This document shows positions 26,403-35,735 of a stretch of DNA of 64,000 nt, one piece after another. This DNA is from Methanohalobium sp. GTDB taxonomy: Archaea > Halobacteriota > Methanosarcinia > Methanosarcinales > Methanosarcinaceae. The first letter of the stretch is position 1. Each line of letters begins with the position of its first letter. The position numbers and the translations under genes were made by a program. Location: positions 1 through 64,000 of the forward strand of contig NZ_JAHENT010000045.1 in assembly GCF_018609725.1 (NCBI RefSeq). The letters are read 5' to 3'. Under the pieces are notes generated by a model that was not told the origin of the DNA, ran no database searches, and saw nothing but the letters and a program-made list of their open reading frames with translations.

Positions 26403-27329
26403 TTATTTTTTATTTATAGAACGAAGATTACGCATTGTTTCTCTGTGAAGTGATACAACCAAATCGCTCATTAACCCGAATATGAACATCTGTATACCCG
26501 AGATAATAAGAAGTGCTGTAAGAATTGTTAGAGGCAGATGAGTAATCCCTTTTATCCATTCAATTACTACAAAAATGCCAGTAAGTGTGCCAAGAATAAT
26601 TACCACTGCACCGATGACACCAAAATAAAACATCGGATTATGCATTTTTGCAAGTTTGTATATTGTCATTCCTATTCTGAAACCATCTTTTAGTGGGTTG
26701 AGTTTGGTATCTGCATCCTCATGTCTTGCCAGATAAGTGATTGGAACTTCAACTACGCTAAATTCTTTTTTGATGCTTTCAATCGTCATTTCTGATTCGA
26801 TTTCAAAACCGGTTTCTTTAAGTTCCAGTGTTTTTATAGCTTCATGGGTAATGGCACGGTATCCAGATAGGATATCGTTCAATTTTTTCCTATATGCATA
26901 ACTAAATAATTTATTAAGAGCCCGGTTTCCTATAAGGTTTAGTCGGGTAAAAGCTTCAGGTTCATAATTTGCAAACCGGTTACCTATAACATGCTCTGCT
27001 TCTCCATTTAGTACAGGAGATAGCATTGCATGTACATCCGATGGTAGATACGTTCCATCCCCATCTACCATCACAACATATTCGCTTTCTATTATGTTGA
27101 AAGCTTCCTGTACTGCCTGACCTTTACCCTTGCCGCTCTGGACAACTACACTGGCTCCTTCTCCTTCTGCCAGTTCACAGGTTCTATCTGTGCTGTTGCC
27201 GTCGATAACGAATATATTGTCAAATCCTTCAGATTTGAAACCCCTTATTATTTCTACAATGGTAGATTCTTCATTAAGGGTGGGTATTAGTATACAAACG
27301 TTTTCGTTTTTTGGAGTATTCACATTCAT
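26403..27329 (-). CDS. Family 2 glycosyltransferase, membrane-bound
   Basis: 308 residues from ATG 27329. A GT-A domain (ILIPTLNEE at the start, VDGDGTY as the DXD motif, DILSGYRA) precedes two C-terminal transmembrane helices (about 225-250 and 265-290). This is the dolichyl-phosphate sugar synthase type, as in AglJ or Dpm1-like proteins, likely part of S-layer or archaellum N-glycosylation. The frame can extend upstream to 27353, but that would overlap the TBP gene. ATG 27329, 4 nt after the TBP stop with AAAGGG before it, is preferred. Confidence 0.9.
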   Translation of the reverse strand: MNVNTPKNENVCILIPTLNEESTIVEIIRGFKSEGFDNIFVIDGNSTDRTCELAEGEGASVVVQSGKGKGQAVQEAFNIIESEYVVMVDGDGTYLPSDVHAMLSPVLNGEAEHVIGNRFANYEPEAFTRLNLIGNRALNKLFSYAYRKKLNDILSGYRAITHEAIKTLELKETGFEIESEMTIESIKKEFSVVEVPITYLARHEDADTKLNPLKDGFRIGMTIYKLAKMHNPMFYFGVIGAVVIILGTLTGIFVVIEWIKGITHLPLTILTALLIISGIQMFIFGLMSDLVVSLHRETMRNLRSINKK

Positions 27330-27333
27330 CCCT

Positions 27334-27897
27334 TTATAGGAGCCCCATACCATCTAACTGGTTTCTTACCACTTCTACCCCGCGTTCACAGTGGTCAGGG
27401 GATTTACCTCCGGTAACTACCAGTTTTCCTGAACTAAATATCAAAACTACTACTTTTGGGTCATCAATACGATATACTAAACCAGGGAACTGTTCAGGTT
27501 CATACTCTATGTTTTCAAGACCAAGACCTATAGCAATAGCATTCAGATTGAGTACTGCATGCAGGTCAGCAGATGCCACAATATTCTGAACAGTAATTAC
27601 TGGGTCTTTGATGGTTTCAATACCGATGTCGTTGAGCTTTTTAGCCATGTTTCCGATAACAACATGCACGTCATCCACATTTTTGGCGCCTGTGCAGACG
27701 ACTTTACCAGAAGTGAAAACAAGGAAAGCAGCTTTTGGATTGGATACCCTGTATACAAGACCTGGGAATTTTTGTTTGTTGTATTCTGCGCCTTCAAATT
27801 CTGCTTCTATTTTTGTTAAATCAAATTCTTCTGCAAGTTTGGTGGAAGCCACCACGTTTTCGATTTTGATGTTGTAATCTTCTTTATAATCTGCCAT
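27334..27897 (-). CDS. tbp: TATA-box-binding protein
   Basis: 187 residues. It is the general transcription factor that binds promoters with TFB. Two direct repeats of about 90 residues are visible, each with VASxxL then (F/Y)PGLVYR and SGKxVxTGxK motifs. The C-terminal tail is short. The glycosyltransferase gene follows after 4 nt, so both may share a transcript. Confidence 0.97.
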   Translation of the reverse strand: MADYKEDYNIKIENVVASTKLAEEFDLTKIEAEFEGAEYNKQKFPGLVYRVSNPKAAFLVFTSGKVVCTGAKNVDDVHVVIGNMAKKLNDIGIETIKDPVITVQNIVASADLHAVLNLNAIAIGLGLENIEYEPEQFPGLVYRIDDPKVVVLIFSSGKLVVTGGKSPDHCERGVEVVRNQLDGMGLL

Positions 27898-27941
27898 ATT
27901 TTTGGTCCTGACTATTTGATTATTCTATATTTTTTATATCC

Positions 27942-27951
27942 TTATATATAA
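27942..27951 (-). promoter_or_regulatory. TATA box of tbp
   Basis: TTATATATAA on either strand, about 45-55 nt ahead of the ATG, giving a leader of about 20-25 nt with AGGA as the ribosome binding site. The stretch 27952-28096 is very AT-rich with nothing else recognised. Confidence 0.5.
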
Positions 27952-28096
27952 TAGCAAAAAGTAATTTATTCATTTATAAAAGTTACTTAAATACATGTTT
28001 TTTTTAAAAATGTTTTGGATATTTGAAATCACAATATCGCAAAATTATAGTATTAAAAGTAAAAAAAGTAAATTTTGAAATCAGAGGTATGAAGTA

Positions 28097-28124
28097 ATAG
28101 GGCGCAGTCCATTGATGCCCCTAT
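28097..28124 (-). terminator. Possible terminator of the MTH865-family gene
   Basis: ATAGGG pairs with CCCTAT around a 16-nt loop, with an alternative GGGC/GCCC register, 20 nt past the stop on the minus strand. Confidence 0.35.
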
Positions 28125-28146
28125 ATAAATTTATAATCTGCAGGGT

Positions 28147-28386
28147 TTATAAGTTTGCCCTATTTACGATAGTATCTGCTACTTCTTTTGCACTGTTAAA
28201 TGGAAAATCGTCTTTTTTGAGTAGTTTTCCTGCTTCTCCAGCGGTGACTTCTACATCTTCTGATTTGCAGGTTGTATCTGCTCCTTCGGGGAATGCGTTC
28301 AATAATTCTTCAGGTGTGTTTATCGGGAATTCTGCACTTTGGAGAGCCTCTTTTATCTGTTTGTGGATGTCATCTTTTATACTCAT
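28147..28386 (-). CDS. MTH865 family small protein
   Basis: 79 residues from ATG 28386 (MSIKDDIHKQIKEAL). It is an all-helical fold of unknown function, first solved from Methanothermobacter MTH865. Typical segments are AEFPINTPEELLNAFP and FPFNSAKEVAD. GTG 28395 is an alternative start with better spacing to GGTGAT at 28401-28406, and GTG 28404 overlaps that site. It lies alone, divergent from the HTH regulator. Confidence 0.85.
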   Translation of the reverse strand: MSIKDDIHKQIKEALQSAEFPINTPEELLNAFPEGADTTCKSEDVEVTAGEAGKLLKKDDFPFNSAKEVADTIVNRANL

Positions 28387-28510
28387 ATTTTTCACTAATA
28401 TCACCTATTGTCAGTCACAAATATATAGTTAATCGTTATAATTATATACTAATAACTTATTTGGTGTATAACAATAACTTAGTTTTGATTAGGTTTATGG
28501 AGGTCTACCA

Positions 28511-29263
28511 ATGTCTACTGTTGAGAGTGAATATAAAAACGAACTCCAAGAGATAAAAGAAGAAATCAGTTCCATGCGTAAGGAATTCAACCGTTTTTTT
28601 GAATATTCGAATCAACAATATCTTGAACAAATATTGCAGGATATGAAGAACAATTTTTCCAGAATACTTATTGATTATGTTGTCGAGGACAGCAAAAATT
28701 CACTTGATGAAAATATGATACAGGACTGTAAGATGAAAAATTTCTGTGAATCAATATTTAATGATTTTCTGCAGGGAACTGCTCAACTATTAAATAATGA
28801 CAGTGTAGACCCAGAAACAATCGAGCAGTATTATGAACAATTTAATGAATTGAAAAAAGAAAAAGCAAAGTATCCAAAATGTGAGACATGTTTTTCTGAG
28901 GCTTCAAAACTGTTTGAAAAACAGGTTAACCTTATGCGTTCATTAAAAATATATGAAAAAGAAGATGATAAAGAAAAAATCCAAAATCTTCCCGTGGAAG
29001 AAGTTGTTAAAGATGTATGTGATCCCATAGCGAATAAACAAAGGCTTACAATACTAAAATCTATTGCAACCGACACAAAAAGTTTCACACAGCTATCCAA
29101 ATTAACAGGTCTTAATGGTGGTAATCTGCTCTTTCATCTCGACAAACTTCTTAATACAGGTATGATACAGCAAATAAGTGAGAGGGGAGACTATATTATA
29201 ACTGGAAAAGGATACGCAGCATTAAAAGGAATATCCAATGTTTATTCGCAAATAAAACTATAA
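28511..29263 (+). CDS. ArsR-like winged-helix transcriptional regulator
   Basis: 250 residues. The N-terminal 140 residues are charged and probably coiled coil. The C-terminal winged helix (about 165-245) reads DPIANKQRLTILKSI, then FTQLSKLTG and LLFHLDKLLNTGMI. One CX2C (KCETC, near residue 121) could sense a metal or redox state, though the second pair needed is absent. ATG follows a perfect GGAGGT. The target is unknown. Confidence 0.88.
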   Translation: MSTVESEYKNELQEIKEEISSMRKEFNRFFEYSNQQYLEQILQDMKNNFSRILIDYVVEDSKNSLDENMIQDCKMKNFCESIFNDFLQGTAQLLNNDSVDPETIEQYYEQFNELKKEKAKYPKCETCFSEASKLFEKQVNLMRSLKIYEKEDDKEKIQNLPVEEVVKDVCDPIANKQRLTILKSIATDTKSFTQLSKLTGLNGGNLLFHLDKLLNTGMIQQISERGDYIITGKGYAALKGISNVYSQIKL

Positions 29264-29276
29264 TAATGATAAAACA

Positions 29277-30404
29277 TCAGTTTTGACCTTCAATGTTATC
29301 CAGTCCATTGATTATTGTATCATATCTTTTACAGACCCTGTCAATCAAGTGGATGTCGGATTGATGGGTGGAAATAAGTATATCAGCATTTTTACCAATT
29401 TCCTCTCCATCACTTGATTCGCCATAATCAGGTCCGATTAAAATACCGTCAGCAGATACACTGAGTCTGAGGTCATTCACCAGTCTTGCTACCATATTTG
29501 TTTCCGGTTTGACTTTACGGCTGATGACAAGTGCTTTTGATAAGTATTTATCCTTTAAATCCCTGATATAATCGATGCTTTCCTGTGATTTATCACTGTC
29601 TGATATGTTTTCCAGTTTCTTTATCGATTCAATCAGATCGTCGAAAGTGGTAGAGCTAACTTCGATGATTTCTCCATCGTAATATCCTTTTACATTTTCT
29701 GAATATCCTTTTGGAATAATAAGCTTGTAAACATCCTCCAGTGAATCGATATCATCTTCAGTTGGGTTATAAATATTAATGACTCTGTAATCGTCGATTC
29801 CGCACAGTTCCATAAGTGATTCGTACATCGGGGTGACCGCTATAACCTTCCTTCCAAGCCATCTGTCAAGACCTTTCTGTCCGCTCTGTTCACGGGAAAG
29901 TTCTATAATTTTTTGTTTTATCGATTCAGGGTCATTGGATTCAAGTCCAAAATAATCGACAAATAGTGGAGTGGTTTCAAGTAATTTTGTTCTTCCATAT
30001 GCACTTGTGCGGATAAATCCCCTGTCTTGGAGTTCTTTAACATGTTCATAGGCAGAATTACCTCTTAAATCTACAAGGTCAGATTGGGTGATGGGTTGGT
30101 GGTAAGCTATCATGGAAAGGGTTCTAAGTATAGGTGAACTGAGTTCTCTTGGAGCAAGTTTGCTGACAAGTTCGCTAAATTCAGGTTTAACTTGCATCAC
30201 ATATCTTTCTCCAAGATCCAGTATTTCAAGTCCTGTATCACCGTCAGTATATTCTTCAATAAGTGTTTGAACAACTGATATGGTATGTTTTTTGGATTTG
30301 CTTATAATTCTTGTGAGTGTCTGTATATCAACTGTATTACCGGCAGCAAAAAGTGCTGCTTCGATAATTTGTTTGTCTCTTAATTTTTTGTTCTCATTAG
30401 CCAT
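29277..30404 (-). CDS. scpB: Segregation and condensation protein ScpB
   Basis: 375 residues, about twice the usual 180-200. The N-terminal part is the double winged-helix ScpB kleisin-binding module (IIEAALFAAGNTVDI and ILRTLSMIAYHQPITQSDLVDLRG). The extra C-terminal 180 residues are acidic with a partly coiled stretch. It ends in a compact segment (ADILISTHQSDIHLIDRVC) I do not recognise. It completes an scpB-scpA-smc operon, and its start lies 8 nt after the scpA stop. Confidence 0.9.
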   Translation of the reverse strand: MANENKKLRDKQIIEAALFAAGNTVDIQTLTRIISKSKKHTISVVQTLIEEYTDGDTGLEILDLGERYVMQVKPEFSELVSKLAPRELSSPILRTLSMIAYHQPITQSDLVDLRGNSAYEHVKELQDRGFIRTSAYGRTKLLETTPLFVDYFGLESNDPESIKQKIIELSREQSGQKGLDRWLGRKVIAVTPMYESLMELCGIDDYRVINIYNPTEDDIDSLEDVYKLIIPKGYSENVKGYYDGEIIEVSSTTFDDLIESIKKLENISDSDKSQESIDYIRDLKDKYLSKALVISRKVKPETNMVARLVNDLRLSVSADGILIGPDYGESSDGEEIGKNADILISTHQSDIHLIDRVCKRYDTIINGLDNIEGQN

Positions 30405-30412
30405 AAAACATC

Positions 30413-31264
30413 TTACCCTTCAGACATTCCATTACTGGGAAATATATAAAGTTCTCCAAAAAGCTCCTCCTGATTCAATTTAATTTTTCTGTCAGCAGCA
30501 AGAAACAGAAGGGACAGGTAGGTCATGACCTTTTCAGAACGTTCACCATTGGAAATTTCGGAAAAAGAAGTGTAGCTTTTGTTTTTAAACATTTCTTCCA
30601 GTTTTTCGTACAAACCTTCTGCACGACCGGTAATATCTTCCTCATGTGCAATATCAAGTACATCATCGGTAGAGGATTGTTCTATTTCCTCTTTTCTATC
30701 TATCTCTTTTTTACTATGATTTCGCTCTTTTCTTCTGGAATCTACTTTTTCAGCCTTTTTTAGTTCTGTAACGAGTTCATTTAAAGTAACAGGGCGCTTG
30801 GAATTTCGCCTTACAGGAAGATTTGGAACAGGATAATCCTCTACTTCTGAAAATTCGATTTCATCATCCATATCCAGAGAATCAGGCTCTTCGTCCTCAT
30901 TCTCTTCTTCTTCCTGGATGATGCCGGTGGATTTCATACGAAGTAAAACGGAAGCATAAAGCAAAGTTCTTGCTGATATCCTTAAATCCATCAGTTTCAT
31001 TTGTTCAATCTTGTCCAGAAATTTATCTGTAATATCAACGATATCAATATCCCATGGATCGATATCTCCATCATTTGCAAGATTTACCAGCATTTCAACA
31101 GGTTCATTCATTACATCATCGGATAACTCAATCTGGGATTCATCCAGACCAAGCATCTGAAAAGTTTTTATATATTCAGGATCATGGTTGGTATCGTTTT
31201 TATTTTCACCAAATGAACCTGATTCAATTTCGTATACGTTTTTTGATACCTGATCTGTTTCCAC
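30413..31264 (-). CDS. scpA: Segregation and condensation protein ScpA (kleisin)
   Basis: 283 residues from GTG 31264, chosen because GGTGA lies 5 nt upstream and the frame then starts just after the smc stop (31281). A longer frame reaches 31360 inside smc. The N-terminal kleisin segment (EPVEMLVNLANDGDIDPWDIDIVDITDKFL) binds the SMC neck, and the C-terminal winged helix (YTSFSEI, VMTYLSLLFLAADRKIKLNQEELFGE) binds the SMC cap. The middle is long and Glu-rich. Confidence 0.92.
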   Translation of the reverse strand: METDQVSKNVYEIESGSFGENKNDTNHDPEYIKTFQMLGLDESQIELSDDVMNEPVEMLVNLANDGDIDPWDIDIVDITDKFLDKIEQMKLMDLRISARTLLYASVLLRMKSTGIIQEEEENEDEEPDSLDMDDEIEFSEVEDYPVPNLPVRRNSKRPVTLNELVTELKKAEKVDSRRKERNHSKKEIDRKEEIEQSSTDDVLDIAHEEDITGRAEGLYEKLEEMFKNKSYTSFSEISNGERSEKVMTYLSLLFLAADRKIKLNQEELFGELYIFPSNGMSEG

Positions 31265-31280
31265 GTTTTTCACCACAGTT

Positions 31281-34200
31281 TTAATACAGTTTAACGCCTG
31301 TGATACTGGTATTGTTATTTTCCTGCATGGTAACTCCAAGAGTCCTTGAAGCAGATTCAATCATGGGCTTCCGGAGTGAGACCACTATAAACTGAGCATC
31401 GTTCACGGATTTTTTTATACGCTGTGCGACCCTTTCAGAATTAGCACCATCAAGGAACATATCGATTTCATCAAAGGCATAGAATGGAGCTGGACGATAA
31501 GATTGGATTGCGAAAACAAACGCAAGAGCCGTCAGACTTTTTTCTCCGCCTGACATTGCTTCCAGACGTTGCAGGCTTTTGTCTTTGGGTTGGGCTTTGA
31601 GTGTAAGTCCTCCAGAAAACGGCTCTTCATAATTATCAAGAGCTAGTTCACCTGTTCCATCTGAAAGTTCATTGAATATGGATGAGAATGCTTCATTTAT
31701 TCCATTAAATGTCTCCATGAACGTTTCTTTTTTGAGCTTTTCATATTGCTCTATACGTTCCAGAATCTGCTCCCTTTCATTTGAAAGGGTGTCTCTCCGG
31801 TTTTTCATCTCTTCATGTCTATTCAAAACCTCATCATACTCATCGATAGCCCGCATATTGACAGGTTCAAGGTCTTCCATGGCTTTTTCAATCGATGCAA
31901 TCCTTGTACGTACAGTTTCATAGTTGGGGACTTCTTCAGTTTCCTCTATTCCCCGCTGTTCCAGTTCGCTTCTTAATTCATCTATTTGCTCTTTAAGAGA
32001 GCTTTTTGTAGATTCAAGCGCTTGGAGTCGGTTACTTGCATTTTCAAATTTGGATTTGATGGAATTGTAATCTTTTTTGAGGTTGTCATATTCGGTTTGT
32101 TTGTTCGACCTCTCATCCTGTAACTCTTTGAGTTCATCACCCAGCTCTTTTTCCCTTTCCTGTTTGCTGGCAAGATTATTTTCCAATTCTTTAATTTTTT
32201 CTTTAAAGGATTCAATACGATCTTGATGGCTTGATTTTTTCTCATCAAGCTCTTCTATGAGTTCCCTATCATCGCTAATTCTTTTGTTGGCGTATTCAAG
32301 GTCAAGATTCAATGAATTGATATTACTGTCAATATCACGTATACGTCCTTCCAGCCTCTGGATTTCTTCGTTCAGATTATCAGCTTTTTCATTGAGTTCA
32401 GGTATTTCAGAATCGGCAAGTTCTTCTTCAAGTTCTGATATTTTCTCATCAAGTTCGTTTTCTTTTTTGGTTTTCTCATCCTTATCTGCAACGACCTTAT
32501 CCATCTCTTCTTTGAGTTCTTTACGTGATTCTTCTATTTCTTCAAGTTCTTTGTTTTTGGATTCTATGAGCTGGGATAGTCGTTCCTCTCTGCTTGAGAT
32601 TTCCTCAAGTTGCATCTGTTTTTTGGATATTTCATTTTCGTAATCGTTGATTTCCTGTTTGACATCAGAAATTTGACTTTCAACATCATCAAGTTTTTTG
32701 ATTGTGTTGTTGCGTTTGGAATCGTATTCGGTGATTTTTTCCGCTATTTTTGTAAGCTTTTCCTTCTCTGCCGCGGCAAAAGAAAGACCTGAACGCTGCT
32801 GTTTGGATCCGCCACTCATGGCTCCACTTTTTTCGACAAGTTCTCCATCAAGGGTTACCATTCGGAGTCCGCCCATGAGTTTACGGGCGTTTTCCAGACT
32901 ATCCATCACCAGAGTATCTCTGAATACGTACCAGAAAGCAGGTTCAAATTTATCATCAAAATCAATAAGATCTATCGCATAACCTACAACGCCTTCTTTA
33001 TCCGAGAGGTCTTTGTAGGGTCTGCGTTTTTCAAGTTTTTTTAGAGGGAGGAATGTTGCTCTTCCAGCTTTATACCGCTTTAAATATTCGATTGCTTCTG
33101 ATGCATCTTCATCATTTTCAGTAACAACAGCCTGCATACGTCCACCTGCAGCTATCTGCAGAGCGGTAGAATATTTTTCGTCTGCTTGCCCCAGTTCAGC
33201 AATAGTTCCATAGATTCCCTGAAGTTTCTTATTATCTTTTGCAGATATAACCGTATCAACCGCTTTTGAGTATTTGCTGTTTTCCTCTGCAGCACGGACT
33301 CGGGCTTCAACTTGTGCATATTCCTGCTGATGTTTGCGGAGTTCTTCTTCATGTTCATTCAATATTTCTTTAAGCTGGGAGCGGTTGCTTTCAAGGTCAT
33401 CGAGGTCTTTGTTCAGTGACTCGATTTTTTCGTTCAGTTTATCAATTTCATGTTGAACAGAGCGGGTATCGCTATCTGAAGATTCGATTTTTTCTTTAGC
33501 ATCTTGTATTTCGTTTTCTATATCCCTTTTTTCTGCGGATTTACGTCTTACTGCATCAAGCAAGCGGTTTTCTTCACGAATCAGTTCACTTTTTTCATTC
33601 TTAATCTGTTCACGTTCATTTTTGAGTTCAGACAGATTGTCCCGGGTTTCGGCAAATTTGGCATCAACATCATTGATTTTGCTCTGCAGAAGTTTCAGTT
33701 CGTTTTTACGTTCGTTGAGTTCAGAATTGATACTTTCTTTGCGTATTTCTTCATCATTGATTTTTGATTCAAGTTCTTCAACCTTGGATTTGGCTTCATC
33801 GATATCTACAAGAGTTTTACGTCGTCGGGTATCTATGTCCTGTATTTCGTTTTCAGCAATTTCAATACTGCCATTACACCTTGAAATCTCTCCCCTTATC
33901 TCTTCAATATCCTTTTTTATCTGGATTTGTTCCTTTTCACCCATATTCTGGATTTGGTTTGTAAGGTCAGAGAGGGTTTTTTCAAGTTCTTGCAGTTGTG
34001 CATTTTTTTCATCCAGTAATTTTTGTAGTTCTTCTACTGAATTCTTCTTGGATTCAATATCACTGTTTACAGATTCAAGCTCTTTTTTTGCGTCCTTTAA
34101 TTTTGAAAGGATAACAAAACCTTCATACTTTCCTTTTTCCTGTTTCAATGATTGGTATTTAAGTGCCTGGTCCCGTTCATCCTTGAGTTTATCAAGCTGG

Positions 34201-34811
34201 CTGTTAACTTCTTCGATTATAATGTCTACTCTTTCAATGTGTTCTCGTACGGTTTCAAGTTCATTCATCGCTCTTTCTTTTTTGTTGTCAAATTCGGATA
34301 CACCTGCGATTTCATCGATGATTTTTCTCCTTTCTACAGGGGTCATGGTTATAATCTGGGTGACATCCCCCTGCATGACAACATTGTATCCTTCGGGTGT
34401 AACTTTTGCTTTGGCGAGATAATTATGAATGTCTTTCAAACTTACAGATTTTCCGTTAAAATAAAAATAGCTGTAATACCCACTTTCAGTTTCCTTTATT
34501 TTTCGCGTAATCTCAACTTCATCAGCTTCCACAGGCATTTCATTGTCAGAGTTGTCAAAACGGATTTTAACCTGTGCGTACTGTGGCTTATTACTGGAAT
34601 CGGGATTATAAATTAGGTCTGTAAGTTTTTCAGCACGCATAGTTCTTGAATTGGACAGACCCAGTGCGAATAGGATACCATCAATTATGTTTGATTTACC
34701 ACTTCCATTTGGTCCGGATATGGTTGTAAAATCGTCAAAAAATGGTATCTTTACCTTTTTACCAAAGGATTTGAAATTCAGGAATTCAATTTCCTTTATG
34801 TACACGTGCAA
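31281..34811 (-). CDS. smc: Chromosome segregation protein SMC
   Basis: 1176 residues. ATPase that extrudes and organises chromosomal DNA with ScpA and ScpB. Walker A GPNGSGKSN is at 33-41, two long coiled-coil arms flank a hinge (about 520-680, containing GGRMQAVVTEND), signature MSGGEKSLTALAF is near 1083, and Walker B is PFYAFDEIDMFLDG. Full length, no interruption. The gene lies 12 nt after the acidic repeat protein gene, so that protein is probably co-transcribed with the condensin. Confidence 0.97.
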   Translation of the reverse strand: MHVYIKEIEFLNFKSFGKKVKIPFFDDFTTISGPNGSGKSNIIDGILFALGLSNSRTMRAEKLTDLIYNPDSSNKPQYAQVKIRFDNSDNEMPVEADEVEITRKIKETESGYYSYFYFNGKSVSLKDIHNYLAKAKVTPEGYNVVMQGDVTQIITMTPVERRKIIDEIAGVSEFDNKKERAMNELETVREHIERVDIIIEEVNSQLDKLKDERDQALKYQSLKQEKGKYEGFVILSKLKDAKKELESVNSDIESKKNSVEELQKLLDEKNAQLQELEKTLSDLTNQIQNMGEKEQIQIKKDIEEIRGEISRCNGSIEIAENEIQDIDTRRRKTLVDIDEAKSKVEELESKINDEEIRKESINSELNERKNELKLLQSKINDVDAKFAETRDNLSELKNEREQIKNEKSELIREENRLLDAVRRKSAEKRDIENEIQDAKEKIESSDSDTRSVQHEIDKLNEKIESLNKDLDDLESNRSQLKEILNEHEEELRKHQQEYAQVEARVRAAEENSKYSKAVDTVISAKDNKKLQGIYGTIAELGQADEKYSTALQIAAGGRMQAVVTENDEDASEAIEYLKRYKAGRATFLPLKKLEKRRPYKDLSDKEGVVGYAIDLIDFDDKFEPAFWYVFRDTLVMDSLENARKLMGGLRMVTLDGELVEKSGAMSGGSKQQRSGLSFAAAEKEKLTKIAEKITEYDSKRNNTIKKLDDVESQISDVKQEINDYENEISKKQMQLEEISSREERLSQLIESKNKELEEIEESRKELKEEMDKVVADKDEKTKKENELDEKISELEEELADSEIPELNEKADNLNEEIQRLEGRIRDIDSNINSLNLDLEYANKRISDDRELIEELDEKKSSHQDRIESFKEKIKELENNLASKQEREKELGDELKELQDERSNKQTEYDNLKKDYNSIKSKFENASNRLQALESTKSSLKEQIDELRSELEQRGIEETEEVPNYETVRTRIASIEKAMEDLEPVNMRAIDEYDEVLNRHEEMKNRRDTLSNEREQILERIEQYEKLKKETFMETFNGINEAFSSIFNELSDGTGELALDNYEEPFSGGLTLKAQPKDKSLQRLEAMSGGEKSLTALAFVFAIQSYRPAPFYAFDEIDMFLDGANSERVAQRIKKSVNDAQFIVVSLRKPMIESASRTLGVTMQENNNTSITGVKLY

Positions 34812-34823
34812 CCTCTTTAAAAA

Positions 34824-35633
34824 TTATTTGTCATTAGTGATAATTTCAGCATCTTCATCTTCTCGATGTTCAACTTTTTCTTCAGGTTCGGGTTTATGAG
34901 TAGATGAATCATCTCCATCGGCAACAATATATTCATTACTTTTTCTTTTCGGTCTTCCTTTTTTTGATGAACCCTTTTCTCCACTCTCAGCAATTATATA
35001 TTCAGAACTGTTCTCCATAGAGGGCTTTTTTTTGTGGTTTTTCTCTCCACTTTCAGCAATTATATATTCGGGTTCTACAGAAACGTTGTTTTCACTTTCA
35101 CCTTGTTGCTCTTGAAGTTGTATAGTATCGATTTCCTGTATTTGTGTATAACTACCAGAAGCATTTTCATCAACGTTCTGGTCATTTTTTCCTGTAAATT
35201 TTTTTGTATATTCTGATATTTTTGACCCTGATGTATCGCCTGAAAAGTTTGCATAGCCGCTATCAATATTGTTAGAATCAAGGGATTTTGTATTTGAAGA
35301 ATTACCAGATTTATATCCATTTGAGGTTGATGTTTGGGATTGATTTTCGAGGTTTTTAAGAATTGATTTTTGGTCCAGCAATTCTTCCATCATGCCTTCA
35401 AGTGTTTTTCCAAGTTCCTTGACCTTATCTTCAAGATTGCCCACACGTTTTTCCATTTCTTCTACATCTTCTGTTGAGCCGTTATTTTCAAGGTTGTTAA
35501 TATCAAGTTCCTGATGAATTTCCTCGATGATTGAATCTTTGAGTGAATCTTTTATTTTTTTGATTTCCTGCTCTTTTTCAGCGACCTGTTTTTCAAGTCT
35601 TTCAATAACAAAATCCCTGTTTTCATTGCCCAT
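34824..35633 (-). CDS. Acidic coiled-coil protein with EYIIAESGEK repeats, smc-linked
   Basis: 269 residues, not recognised. The N-terminal 100 residues are predicted coiled coil (VIERLEKQVAEKEQEIKKIK). A Ser/Asn/Gly-rich low-complexity linker follows. Near the C-terminus EYIIAESGEK occurs twice and EYIVADGDD once, separated by short Lys/Ser-rich linkers. The tail is acidic. It could be a scaffold whose short linear motifs bind SMC or ScpA (inference from adjacency). There is no signal peptide or membrane helix. Confidence 0.8.
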   Translation of the reverse strand: MGNENRDFVIERLEKQVAEKEQEIKKIKDSLKDSIIEEIHQELDINNLENNGSTEDVEEMEKRVGNLEDKVKELGKTLEGMMEELLDQKSILKNLENQSQTSTSNGYKSGNSSNTKSLDSNNIDSGYANFSGDTSGSKISEYTKKFTGKNDQNVDENASGSYTQIQEIDTIQLQEQQGESENNVSVEPEYIIAESGEKNHKKKPSMENSSEYIIAESGEKGSSKKGRPKRKSNEYIVADGDDSSTHKPEPEEKVEHREDEDAEIITNDK

Positions 35634-35735
35634 ATTTTATGTTACCTCGTAAATTCATTCATCCCTCAAATTTTATATATTTAATCTTATAAGATTTTTA
35701 TGTACGTAGAGATGTGATATAAGTTGTGGTTGTTT

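Noticed and set aside
33622..34422. 266-codon open frame antisense to smc
   Set aside because: Ser/Leu/Ile-rich shadow of the smc coiled coil with no motif.
34152..34616. 154-codon plus-strand frame inside smc
   Set aside because: Shadow frame with low-complexity Phe-rich sequence.
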